64,000 nucleotides of DNA from the NCBI GenBank assembly GCA_037013495.1, contig CM072808.1, forward strand, positions 46,300,068-46,364,067, given 5' to 3'. Every line of letters starts with the position of its first letter. The first letter of the stretch is position 1. Under the pieces are notes generated by a model. That model was not told where the DNA came from. It saw nothing but the letters and a program-made list of their open reading frames with translations, and did no database searches. Below, piece by piece: positions 46,308 to 58,859 of the stretch. Source of the DNA: Hippophae tibetana. Lineage: Eukaryota; Streptophyta; Magnoliopsida; Rosales; Elaeagnaceae. The position numbers and the translations under genes are program-made.

Positions 46308-49300
46308 ATATGTTTTTTGAATTCAAAATTGGTGCTGATTTTTAGTTATCATCTACTATGTGAGGCTTTTAATGAGTGATGCTCACACTCCACGTATAGA
46401 ATTCCAAAAATCTTAGGCTTACACAATCTTTGTTTTTTTTTTTTTTATGGTGCTTCAGATCATAATTGTTATTTGGATTTATATTTCCTAGTCCTTGGAT
46501 TGTATACAACCGCTTATGAACTTCTATGAATTTCCTTAACATGGTCTTTATCACAAAAACATGAGTATTTGATCTAACTCTTATTATATTTATAGCTTCT
46601 GACTGGTTTGTTTTCTAGTTTGTCGTTCTGCTCTTTGTGTTTTTTATTCATCAAAAATAAGGCTAAGAATGTTAATTTGCATATATTAGATAGAGAAATG
46701 CTAATATTTGCACTCATACTTTTTATATTGTCTCATATGTTAGAATTATTTTGAAAATTGGAGAAGTAGTTCATTTTTCTAGATAATATTGACATGTTTT
46801 AAGACATAAGTGGTGTAGGTGCAAAAATTTGTGTAAATTTACGTGTCCTTAGCGTTCGTCATATTACATATGATAAAAGTGTAGTTAACATGGAATCAAA
46901 GTATTTGTGTAAGGTTTTAGAATATATTGTTTGCAAATTGATGGTTTAAATCAAAGGTGGTTTAAGTTAAAAGTGTTTTCACGAAGAATTATAATGTCTG
47001 TAAGTACAAAATGTGTTTTGTTAGCCTGAAAATATTTACGATAAAATTGCTTTCAAAAATGCTCTTACAGGATCTCCATCTTTTGCAACTTTTAAAAGAA
47101 AACGAACCATGTCAATACGTCCATAAGTGAAGGCAAGATTGATTGGAATTTTACCCTCTTGATCAGGAATGTTGAGCAATTCATGGTTCTCTTCCTCATT
47201 CAGAGACGCTTTTAAACGTGGCAACAAACAAAAGGGAAGAAAAAGTTAGCCCTTATAGTAGAAGGGAAAACGCTTTGCTAGGGTTTCCACCTCTGCATTT
47301 TCTATTGATTTTCAACCAATCTCTCCATCGTTTTCATTGATCTTTACTTCTTTATTTAACAATTGTTCATTTTATTGATTCTAATTTCAAACTTTTATTC
47401 AATAATTATTCTAGCAAATTAATGGAGTTTTTAACCAACACTATACATAAGCGAGGTTTAGTGCTTCATTGTCTTCTTCTAGTGACAAATCCGCCTTCTT
47501 TTATGAGGCTATGAATCCACTATCATCACTAAATCTCTTGCTATCTCCTCTGCATTGTTGTTGTTCTGTTCATTCTTGAAAAGTTTATTGGCGTTGTAGA
47601 GTTTTTCTGTCTAATTCATCGTTGAAAGGACCAACACACATTTGATGTTAGAATTATTAAGGTATATTGTTTCATTTAACTTCTACTCATTGAAAAAAGA
47701 AATAAATAAAAATAAAAAGCTCTTACAGTCTAAAAACAAAGGTCACAAAATGCAGAAACAAAACTAGCCCTAAACAAAGTTGATTTTGAAAGTTTGACGT
47801 TTGAATGCTATTGCCCAAGAAATAGGACAAAATGAATATAATCTGTCTGCTTGCATTTTAATAGGAGTGGTTTTAGGTGGTTTCATGAGGAAGTACATAT
47901 AGTGTATATCTGCTAGGAGGTAAAAAAATGTACTTTTTTTTTATCTCTAGAAGTATTTATGATATTTTTTTTCCGTTTGATCATAAAATACTTTTTTTTT
48001 CTATCAAAACGCTCTAAAGAATCTAACAAAATTAAACTTAGTTTACAACATTATTCAAGCCATCACTGTGAAACCTAGGCAATGGACAATAAAAGCTGAG
48101 ATTAGTTCCTTGTTCTTTATCTTTTAATTATCAGGCAAAGATGATAAAAATCAATCACTTAGAAAGACTATTTAAAGTGCATCACTTCTTCAAGCGCTAA
48201 CAAATAAAGGACACGACATCAAACATATCAGGACAGAGCATGATCCAAAGATTCAAAAACATTGGGAGTCACAAATTTCAGAATCTGATGCTACTCGAAA
48301 TTGGGCTACTCAGTCTAATTGACAATTGTGATGTGAGTAGGGATTCTCCGAATAACCGGATATAATAACCAACAAATTAATTTATTCATTTAAATTAAGT
48401 CGAATGGATCTAATTTTATATTTTATATGTAAAAATAGGTTGAAGTGTTGAATTGAAATATATGGTATCTATTAAAGTTTTAAATTTTATAAATTGATAT
48501 TTTGTTAAATCGATTTATATATTATTAATAAGTATATTTATTCTTTGATTTATATGTATATATCATTTATGTTTATAATTATTTAATTTTAATTAAATTT
48601 GTACGTTTATTTGAAAAGATAAAATAACTAATATTCTTTTTCTCATATGTTTATTTTTAAATTTTTTTACTATAACTAATAAAAAAAATTAAATTACTTT
48701 TTGTTCTCGACAATTTACTTATTTTTAAAAGGTATTTTACTTAAAAATTGATGCATAATTATATTTATGCGTTAATATACAATTTTTTAATTAAATTATT
48801 GATTAAATAATAAATATTATTTATTGATTTAACATGTACATAAAGATTATTTAAATTTATTTAAAAAATAAATAAATCTAAACCGCAAGTTAAATCTATC
48901 AAATTGGTATAAATAGATTAATTAAATATTCTCTGGAATCGATATTTTAATAAATTAATATATCTTAATTTAGTTAGATTTTTATATCAAAACCAACCAT
49001 AACCAAACCTTAACTACTCTACTTGACAAAAGCAATTTTATAAAGCCTAGTGTCCCTGTAAATTAGTGACGTAGCGCTGACCTCAATCACACAAAGTAAA
49101 TTATTTTGGTACGTAGTGCAAATTCTGCTACATCATTGAGAAGGAACTTTTATTTATGACATAATGACATTTCTTGGACATTTGTCTTGGGGGGATAATA
49201 TTTCTCCTAGAGTTTTAATCGCTAAAACAAGAAATCGTCTTTGGTATAGTTGAAAAATAGGTTAGTCAACGACCATTAAAACAATCAATGTCGAATTTGG

Positions 49301-50390
49301 TGAGAATTTGATCAAAATTTAGCTATCGCTTATTTTGGGAATAAATGCCCATATTTCTTGCTTTTCAAATTCTCCATTACTTCTCTTGTCCAAACCAGCT
49401 AAGCAGAAAGTTAAAATTTTATGGGAAAGAACTTGTTCGAGAGTGAAAGTTCTATTTGTTTGACTTCCAAATTTCACAAACTGAGCCAATTTGCAGTAAT
49501 TTGGTAATTTAAATTTATGACTTAAAACAAAATATGGATATTACTAAACCACACTCAGATGCATGATTGGAATACAAAGAGCAAATAATTATTATCTGAG
49601 CAATCGACACGTGCGTGATCCCACAACTACTAACACCAATAGATACCACAGACCATAACTTATTCATCCAAGCAAAATAATAATAATAATAAAGGAACTA
49701 GAGAACTTGAGGCTAAAAATAAAGAAATAACTATACTTCTTGGTAAATGTTTTACGACCTCACATCTGAGGTCGAACAATAGGCCGGTCTCGACCACATG
49801 TAAAGAGTGGGCCATCTCTCCAAAGACCGACATGACAGCCTAGTAATTGAAGAAGTCAAGACATGCGCCCACACTAGATCTCACATTTTTACCCTTGTCT
49901 AACACAATCCTACGTAGACATGTACATGTACATGTACGGATCATTCCAACAGTAATCGAGCAAACTTAAAAGAACAAAATATAATTGAATAAAGTAGACA
50001 ATAAAAGGAACCTTAAAGGCTTTAAATTGTGAATTACACTTGCAAATTAATCATTGTTGGAAATTACAATGCTTAATACTCCCCTTTCCACTGTGAAAAG
50101 TTTATCGAGTTTCGCATTATTCTCACAATGTTTATATAAATTCAACATCTTTGAAACTAGGATAACGTTTAAAATGTGTTCTTTGAATTATTCTATGGGA
50201 AAGAAAGTAAGGCATAAGAAGAAGAAGCCTACTTTTTTTACAGGCTGCACTCGTTTTCTTCAATTGAACAAAGGTACCCATGCCATAAGTCCAGCCTTTG
50301 GTACTAAAATCTGGAAGAAAAAACCATGCCACATGAACCAATTCTCCTGCAGCCAAATGGTCCCATCTGACAACATCAATCGATGCACCG
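46308..50390. other. Intergenic region between the amidophosphoribosyltransferase and DUS3 genes
   Basis: Mostly AT-rich without genes. It holds a short ankyrin fragment (47036-47227, listed separately). 49740-49940 is less AT-rich, with GACCTCACATCTGAGGTCG and GACCACATG phrases and a perfect 16-nt palindrome GTACATGTACATGTAC at 49922-49937, perhaps a decayed LTR or TRIM. 50054-50390 is the DUS3 3' region. Confidence 0.5.
47036..47227 (-). pseudogene. Ankyrin-repeat protein fragment
   Basis: A 63-codon minus-strand frame without an ATG start contains LLNIPDQEGKIPINLAF and YGRIDMVRFLL. This is the pattern of one and a half ankyrin repeats (D-xx-G-x-x-P-x-x-x-A, then G-x-x-x-x-V-x-x-L-L). In plants such repeats occur in ACD6/ITN1-type membrane proteins. 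Nothing recognisable continues on either side, so it looks like an isolated gene relic. The wording is suggestive rather than decisive because the frame is short. Confidence 0.45.
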
Positions 50391-53300
50391 TCAACCATTT
50401 TCTGCTCGGTCGTACGCATTAGATTTATGCTTTGGTGCGAATGTGAAACCATCTGGAACCTTTCCAAGCAACATTTCCGAGATTCTAACCTGCAAAATCA
50501 AAAGGTAAAACTATCAAGCCACTATGCTTAACAGCTGGAAGAACGATGTCTTGACCCAAAAAAAAACCAAGAAGACAGTGGTTTACCCAGTCAACAGCGA
50601 AATTAGATGCCATAAGTGTCTCGAGGTCATCTCGACCATAATACGATGGTGAACGCCAATTCAGTCGTTGCGGGATGACATCAAGAAGACCGACAGGTAT
50701 GTACCTATATGCATAGCTAAGCCATTCCAACAGGAAACGCCTAGTTGTCTCAACTCCTGGAGATGTTAGCAAAAATGACCCCGGAATTGTAAATTTCTGA
50801 TAGTGACAAAAGGAAACACAGGGCTAGAAAGCTACAACACACTAAATATTTATGAGTATTTCTTTCTTTCTTTTATCAACGATGTTAATGACAATCGAGA
50901 TCAAATTGAAACATGATGTCCAACCCACAAACGGTATCAGAACTGAAGTTCTAATAGTGTGCAACTTACAACTTTATTAAAGGCCTCCTTGATTAGTAAG
51001 ACTAACCTTTATTGTCAGAACCCCAATGTTCAAGACCAAAACGTACAAAATCCTTCAATATATTTAGCCGCTCTCCAGAACTGATGTCCCAGTGTCTCTG
51101 CTCCTTGATTTCAGTAAATAACCAAGGCTGAAAAGCACAAATGACAGCTCATAATCTTTAAACTAATAAGGCAAAGAAAGTTACTAAAAAATGTGTTTCG
51201 TGTTTTAATGTGGAAATCAGATACGTACATTTCAGGAAAATAAGATAATTGAAAAAGGAGAGACAGAGAGAGAAGGAAGGAATACTATTGGAGTCAGAGA
51301 GTAACCAAGATGCCATTACACAGACCTTTATTAGTGCTCCTCGAGCAATCATACAAGTTGATAGCTGAGAACAATCAACCTTGTGCGCGTTCCAATCTAA
51401 ATAGGAAAATATATCACCGTTTCCCAGAACTTGCAAAAAATCAGGGGCCTTTCTGGCACACTGGTATATGTACTCCCAATCTGCCAGCTTGCTATAGCGT
51501 TGCTGCCTTGATCGACCATGTATTGTCACAGCACTGGCTCCCCAGTTTCCCATGTCACCAATAATTGAATCAATGCGGTTTTTCCCTTCAAAGTATGCTG
51601 TCCGAACCTATCAGGCATGAAAAGTAGTGTAATAATCACCTAGGTGATGAGGTTGTTATCTGAAGCAAAAAAGGAAAACTGAGGCAAGCACATCAAGCAT
51701 CAAAAATATGTTATTGTTAAGCACAGGTAATTTGAGACCTCTTCCAGCTAAAATCTGCAACCAGCAAAACTATTTTTGCATAAATTGGATTGTTTGTCTA
51801 GGCGTGGTATAATGCTAGTACCTTAACAGTAATAGGTATGTCCACTGTGCCAGAAGCTGCTTCCACAATACTTTTCATCCGCATTGGCTTTGTTAAAAGG
51901 GCCGATCCAGAACCCTTGTTCACTACAATATCAATTGGGCAACCCATGTTTATATCGATGAAATCCACGGTACATTCCTGATCTATAAGTTCAACAGCCC
52001 GTGTCACAGTGTCCGGATATGCCCCGCATATTTGTACACCAAACAAATCCTCAGATGAATGACGTCTCAACAGTGCCCATTCTGATGCTTGACCCTACCC
52101 CCACAAAAATGTTGCAATTATAAATGTTACAAAAAAGCCATATACAAATAAATATAAAAATAGCACACAAATGAAAATGTTAAAAAATGATATTGTTTAC
52201 CAAAATCTAGTTTAGTGTCGCTAAGAAAAGCACTTCAACAGCCTAGAACTTAAAAGTTGGCCACAAAAGTAATCTCAAATATCACGTAGAAGAATTGGGT
52301 AGGGGGAGAGAGGGGGAGTTGGCCAAGAAAGTAATTCAGTGATTAGAATGGTATAGCAATTAGCAACAACTGTTTTTATTTTACTTTTATTCCATAGAAA
52401 TCTATAAAAAATCCTTCAAAATATTTTGTAAGGACCAAAATTGTTATGGATTTTTACATACAACTTTTACTACAAAATACATCACAATCCACCATATGAG
52501 TTCAGACTAAATCTTATCAAATCTTTAAAAGTTAATAAGTTTTTTAGTACAACTAGCCTTTCATAAATTCTATACAAGTTCAGACTAAATACATACCTAA
52601 GCTTTTATAAATAGACCTAAACTTCTATAAACTCTCTAAAAATCTGGAAGGAGTAGACATTGACTGTAAAACTCTTAAAATTCATTAAAATCTAGATTGA
52701 ACACACCCCTAAAAGCCAAGACTTACTCAAATAAGATGTTTAATCGCTTATAAACACTAGATGTATCCAATAGAGACTCCGAAAAGTCTACAAGAATCGA
52801 GATTTACTCAATTTGGACTTTTAAAATGTCCATAAGTTTTGGTATATATTCATGAAGTCATTGATTTAAAAGATTTCATAAAATGTTGTGCTTTAATGGA
52901 ATGCCGGGTGAAAACAATGCTAAGAGCATTAGAAATTCAGGCCTTCCCTCCAAAGACTTCAAATTATTTTCTAGTCAAGTACTCATGGAAAAAAAAAGGA
53001 AGTGATACTATTCCAACTATAAACAATTTTCTCAACTTCTCTCTCTTTTCGTTTCCACCCTCCTCCCAAAAATATTGGTATTTTTTCCTTTCTAATTGTG
53101 CGTGGGTGTTTTTATTGTCGTACATGCTTTTGTATGCTTCTCATTGGCATAAGCAATTTGCTTTATTATGTATGCTTGTCATATAACCTATATCTATATG
53201 TAGTTCAGTAGTTGCATTCCCTTCTTTTTTCTCCTTAAAATGCTTTATCATCAAAATCACCCATTGTTTACAACTGAAGAGGTATTGAGAAAAAAAATCC

Positions 53301-56300
53301 TATCATCCCAATATAAACACATAAAATCAACGAGATCTCCATTAAACTATATATATGGGATTTCACCAAAGTCCATGTGGAGTTTATGAAAGCCAATAAA
53401 AATTCAAGAGCTCCATATGAGTCTTATAACTATTCTAAAATCCAATGGTTTTAATGACCTCAACCTTCAATTCAAGAAAGGGTAGATTGACAGTATCTAA
53501 AGATTTTCCCCCATTTGATGGAGTATAAGACACACTAGCACATGTTTTTAGATGCATAAATATATAGATATTTCTGTATTGATTTATATGTCTCCATTGG
53601 CATCATGAATATTTCCAATCAACAAAGACAGTAAGGACGAATAAGAAGTAATTTAGCCAGTGTACCTAGAGACAAACCTGCAAAAGATTTGTACACATAG
53701 CCATTTCGCCGCAAGTTATGTCTGCCCCTAATACTTTGCAAACCCTTCGAAAAGGAAGATTCCCAACTGTGGTTAGAGGAGCAAGATATAATTTTTGTCT
53801 AAAGTCGATTATCTTTTTTTCACGTGGGTGTAACTTCAAGCACCTATCGGTTTCTGGAAGTATCATATCATCAGTGGTTTCTGTTTCAGATTGTGTGCAG
53901 TTTCTACTGGCAATGTTCTCCATCGAATTTACATCTAATAGTATTATTGAGACAGCATTAAATAGAAGTACCTCCTAAAAATTTAAGAGCCTTGACCAAA
54001 AAAAAAAATGGAATATGAAAAAAGCCAAAACCTGTATCTTTATCTTCATCAGGGCAACGCTCTTCAAGTTCACTTTTTGGTTTCTTCAATGGCCTACATT
54101 CAGCTGTAGATTTTTCATCAATGACATTAACATCAGCTGCTTCGGCAGCCATTTCCATTTCGGCATCTGGATCACTTTTCAAAGCTGCGCAGCCATTTCC
54201 ATTGGTAACATGACAACCATTTGAAATGTTTTTGTCATCCTTCTCATCTTCCAATACTTTTGCTTTAGATTTGGCATGATCCTGCAACATAACAAGTCAC
54301 TGTATATTAAAACAACCAAAGTAGTCATGGGAACTGGGAAGAGCTAATACACTTGTTATGAAAATAAAATAATTATCAACAATTTACAATGAAGATAAGA
54401 AATAACTAATAAGCATGAATATTTGCATCGCAAAGGCATTAAATTAAGGTATACTAATACTTTTTGATAAGCTAGGACGTTGATCCTTCTTTACAACTTG
54501 AACGAATCAATGAAACTCAATAATACCTTATCAATGTAATAAATGTATTTAACCAATGATTTGCTTCAATAATTAATGACCATTAAGAGAACTGTACCTA
54601 GTTGTGCTAAAATTTTGTTTGCCTGTCTAGAAGTTTCGTACAAAACACCTAGTGAAAATATAAAATAGATTTATGCAGAAGTTATATTAAGGAATAGAAA
54701 TAGGTTGAAAAAAGAATCAGAAGTTAATATTAGTTTTGATACCATGTTAGAAGTTAGTTAGTTACCAACAACTTCTGACATACCTAAATCTCTATGACAA
54801 AATTATTCTTATTTTCTATTCCCTCTTTTGACACAAACATTAGGCTGATTCTTTTTTCCCCATCCATTAATACAATTCATTGCAAATCATTGAAAATTGT
54901 AAATTACCATGGGCAACTGCACAAATGAAATTATGAATATGCTATAAACAGAGATCAACTTGTGAGAAACAAAATACCAGAAAAACAACTCAATGGTACA
55001 GATACTAATATGATACCATTCCTCACTTAATTACAATGCTCATTGTAACCAAAACAATTATTACTACATGCAGAGGCAACAAACTAAAAGCAACAGGTGC
55101 CGGCTCATAAGCCAATAAATATGCACAGAAAACAGCAACATATAGAAAGATAAGTGATATTATCTATTAATACCTGGAGCCTAAGAGATTTAAGTTGAGC
55201 ATCTGCTTTTGGGAAGCTCATTTTATTTTTCCACAAAAGCTTTTGGGTGGTTTTGTTCAATCCATTCATTTCTGTGTTTTTTACGAGAATATTAGCTCCT
55301 CCAACAGAAACATTTCGATGTGTACCCAAAAATCTGCATGCTAAACCATATGGACATGCCTCATAGGCAAAGAAAAAAGGGCATTCTCCCTCTAAATCTT
55401 CTGGTTTCTGCAATTGAGGACGTCAAACTTTAGAAGTCATTGACTAAAATAACATTTCCAGTCAACATAAAACAGACCACCCTCAATAGCTACAGTCAAA
55501 TAATCTAAAGAGGTTTCGCATTAAATTACCTGAGCCTTAAAAGCTTCAACATCGTGGTTGTGACGGCACTTGTCATTGTAAGGGCATGCAGAAACATCTC
55601 CTGTTTTTGATACCTCGGGGCAGATATTTAGGGCAGATTTCTGTTGCTGCAAGGTGTGGAAAGCACTTCTTTGGGATCAATTGATTATTCATAAGAGTAT
55701 TAAATTTTAAATTTTGAATGTTCAGATGTAAACTAGAGTAAAAAGGGTGAAAGACAGTTATATTTTAAAGTTGAAAGCAATGGAATAATAAACATTACTG
55801 AACCATGAAACATAAATTGTTATCTGATACAATAATTAACTCAATTTCTTCCTAATATCACAATAGATTCAAAATTTGGCATATTAATAAGTGCCTTACT
55901 CCAGCAGATTCAGTTTATGAAATCACAATTTTTCAATCATTTTACAATAATATTCTACCATCTTGAACTTCCAAACCATCAAACAAATTTCCATTTTCTT
56001 AGGCAGAAATAACATCGAGAAGGAAAAAGAAACCCCAATTCCAACTTTTGGGCCGAACAATAATTATAATCCATCCATTTACACATAATAATAACAAAGA
56101 AACCCGTTATATATTCATCAAAACACATGTTCAGGTCACTTTGTTCATTCATATTCAAATATAAAAATCCAAATGTGTAGAATCTGGGCAAAAAAAATAG
56201 CGTAGAAAGTGAGAGAGTACCTGAAGGCGTTCACGTTTCAGTTGGCGTTTGGACTTCTTCTCCTTAACCAAGGTGGTGGAGCTTGGTTCTGCAGACTTAT

Positions 56301-56514
56301 CATTCTCAGTTGAAACGGAGTCGTTACTGGGATTGGTAGACGAAGGCCTGGCAAAAAGAGGGCGAAGAAACTCCCGCTTTACAGGAGCTATGGCTTTGGC
56401 CATCAGCTCCTCTGGTGTCAGCTGCTGATGAGGCTGAGACTGTTCCAGCGATGGTAGGCCAGTCGATACCTCAATGTCCTCGTCTCGCTCAGTTCGCGAC
56501 ACGTCGCCGTTCAT
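50391..56514 (-). CDS. DUS3: tRNA-dihydrouridine(47) synthase, DUS3-like, ten exons
   Basis: Reduces uridine to dihydrouridine at tRNA position 47 using FMN and NAD(P)H. Ten minus-strand exons with GT-AG borders join in frame: 56221-56514, 55530-55646, 55174-55407, 54032-54281, 53678-53934, 51822-52094, 51326-51607, 51007-51127, 50587-50756, 50391-50489. This gives 2097 nt and 698 aa, the usual size. Two CCCH zinc fingers lie at C107/C119/C125/H129 and C146/C155/C161/H167. A variable acidic linker (about 216-300) follows, then the Dus TIM-barrel from about 327 ([16 protein letters not shown]). The catalytic Cys is C436 in DINMGCP, with [13 protein letters not shown] and the RGALIKPW-type end further on. 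The C-terminal helical part contains [15 protein letters not shown] and [18 protein letters not shown], ending YDRAENG. The start is the first ATG, in a Glu/Asp-containing N-terminus. Intron 5 (1583 bp) holds AT-rich, possibly MITE-like sequence. No lesions seen; likely functional. Exon borders are hand-called. Confidence 0.93.
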
Positions 56515-58859
56515 AGTCGACTCGACTCGTTAGAGAGCTCTTTATCAGAACTCGCTAAGCCTGAGTTGTGGTTTTGTTAACAATATACTACTGAGTAGGG
56601 TTTATGAAGCTTCAAAAATGTCTCTTCTTTTAGGAAGAGTTAATGAGACGACATGGAAGCTCACCGTTTTGAGAATTTGTAATTATAAATAATAATTAAA
56701 AAAAGTATTATTGAGTTTAATTTGTAATAATATTATCATCGTTATTGTTATAAGAATAAAAGTTTAATAAATTTTTTGTCTAATAATAATTCCATTAAAA
56801 TATAATTAATATTAAAAATAAAATATAAATTTCAAGCATTTTTATTATAATAATAATAAAATTATTGTGATATTATATCATTTCTCTCTTTTTTTAAATT
56901 AATTAAAAATATTTACCACATTTATTTTCAATATATATGTTTTAATTTATATTTAATTTTTTATTTATTTATTATTATATTGTATAAATTTTACAAATAT
57001 TATAGAATTAAAAATATATAATTTACATGTAAATTACTTGAGATATTTACTAATATTATAAAATTTTACAATTGAATGTAAAATAACATTATTTTAAACA
57101 AATTTTATCAAATATTAATCAAAATTAAAATGCACAATTAAATTTAAAATTAAAGTGTATATGTATATTTAAATATGTGTATAAAATTAGTATATATATA
57201 AATATATCAAATTTTTATTTTTTAACTTTCTTGAAATTTTTACATATATTCAAATAAATCCTACTAACAATGAAAATTAATATGTAAACCATCAAAGAGT
57301 ACAAAACTTTGACAAATTCCAGAAAAGGAAAAAAAATGGAGAAGTTTTTTTTTTAAAGAAAGACAAAAAATTCATCCATTTATTAAAATTAAAAATATAC
57401 GAACAACTCTAACATATAATCAAATATAATAAATAAATATATTTTTAGATAATTATAAATTACTTCAATAAGTATAATTTTGTGTGCAGTTATTAATATT
57501 TTATTATTATAATAATATCATTTTTAATAAATTAATTAATGAATACATTTAATTTATATTAAAAAAACTGTTAAAATAAAAAAAAATATATGTATAAATT
57601 GTAATAGATTAATTTTATGTGATAATATGATATTCAAAAAAATTTAGATTAAGAAATAAATAAATAAAGAAAGGAAGAAAGAAAAAGAAACCTAGAATTT
57701 TGAGAGGGGAAAAAAGACAGGAGGAATGGAGCAGTGTTATTTATATATTAATTACCCGCGTAAAAATCTAAGATGCGTAATACTGATAATAAAGATTAGA
57801 TTTTTTTTAAGGATAATTTTTTTTGCAAAAATAATATAAATATAATTTTTTAAAATTCATAATCATAAAAATATATTTTTTAATATTCATATAATATAAT
57901 TTTCTATTAAAAAGAATATAAAATGATATTTTATATTAAATATTTTTTAATAAAATATTATTTAAATTAAATTATAATAATTTAAATTTATTTAATGTTA
58001 AACGTAATCTAATTATATTTAATTTTATTAAAATATTATTTTTATTTTTATATATTTTAAATATGTTAATTCTTGTAATTTTTAAATTTTATTTTGAAAA
58101 TTTATGATTATAATAAAAATAAAATGATTTTTTTTGGTTTAATATTATGATATAATTTTTTTACAGTGTAATTTTATTTTTAATTATTGAAAAAATATAG
58201 ATTAATTTTTATGATGTAAAAATATATATATTGTTATTTTTTTTAACGAAATGATAAACGATATAACGTGTTTTAAAGATTAAAATTGAAAACACTTGAA
58301 TAAGTGGTTTATATATAAAACGTTTTTTTTTTTCTTAAAAAATTCCAATTGATTATTTAGCTACATGCTCAGAGAGAGGACTTGAGAAGATAAATGAAGT
58401 CGGAATGAAATTGAAATGCAAGGCAAATACAAAACGTAATTCATTATTAAATTCACACGTCTTTGTTATTAGCATTAATAATAGCCATGAAATCCGTGTT
58501 GTATAGATTGTTCGTTCTATTCCCAAACAGTGTAAAAGGAAAGTTTGCTAACTTTGCTGTACTGCTGTCTGCTTAGCTCTCTCCTAGTTCAACTCTATCC
58601 ACCATTGCTGCTTAGCTTCCTGCTAAAAATGGCAAAACAGTTGTGAGGTAATGTTTGTTTTTCTCTATCATCTTTAGGAAATTCATGGATTTGTTTTGGA
58701 ATGAGGAGTAACTTCATAAAGTACAAATTTTATATTTGGAAATGGATCTACTTTGTCCGAGTCCTGTAAAGTTTTGAACTTTGCTTCTGTGTTGTATTTC
58801 ATTGGGTTTGAGCATTCGATAAACTATATATAAACAGTTGGTATATTGTTAGTACTGAA
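56515..58859. other. Divergent intergenic region (DUS3 and bZIP29-like promoters)
   Basis: A 2.3-kb AT-rich spacer between two genes read outward. 56515-56640 is DUS3 leader. About 58500-58647 looks like the bZIP leader, which includes a five-codon upstream frame ATG 58629 to TGA 58646. A GT at 58648 and an AG at 58851-58852 could border a 5'-UTR intron. The middle 56650-58350 shows no gene. Confidence 0.55.
58629..58646 (+). promoter_or_regulatory. Possible upstream ORF in the bZIP29-like 5' leader
   Basis: ATGGCAAAACAGTTGTGA encodes MAKQL and a stop, ending one base before a candidate splice donor (GAG|GTAATG). If this leader is transcribed, ribosomes would meet this ATG before the main start at 58860. 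Transcription of this part is inferred only from position. Confidence 0.3.

Noticed and set aside
49740-49940. Possible small LTR or TRIM with GACCTCACATCTGAGGTCG and a GTACATGTAC palindrome
   Set aside because: No second LTR, primer site or target duplication could be found, so it is only mentioned in the intergenic description.
52839-53186. 115-codon plus-strand frame in intron 5 of the DUS3 gene
   Set aside because: No recognisable domain; the region looks like AT-rich, possibly MITE-derived intron filler.
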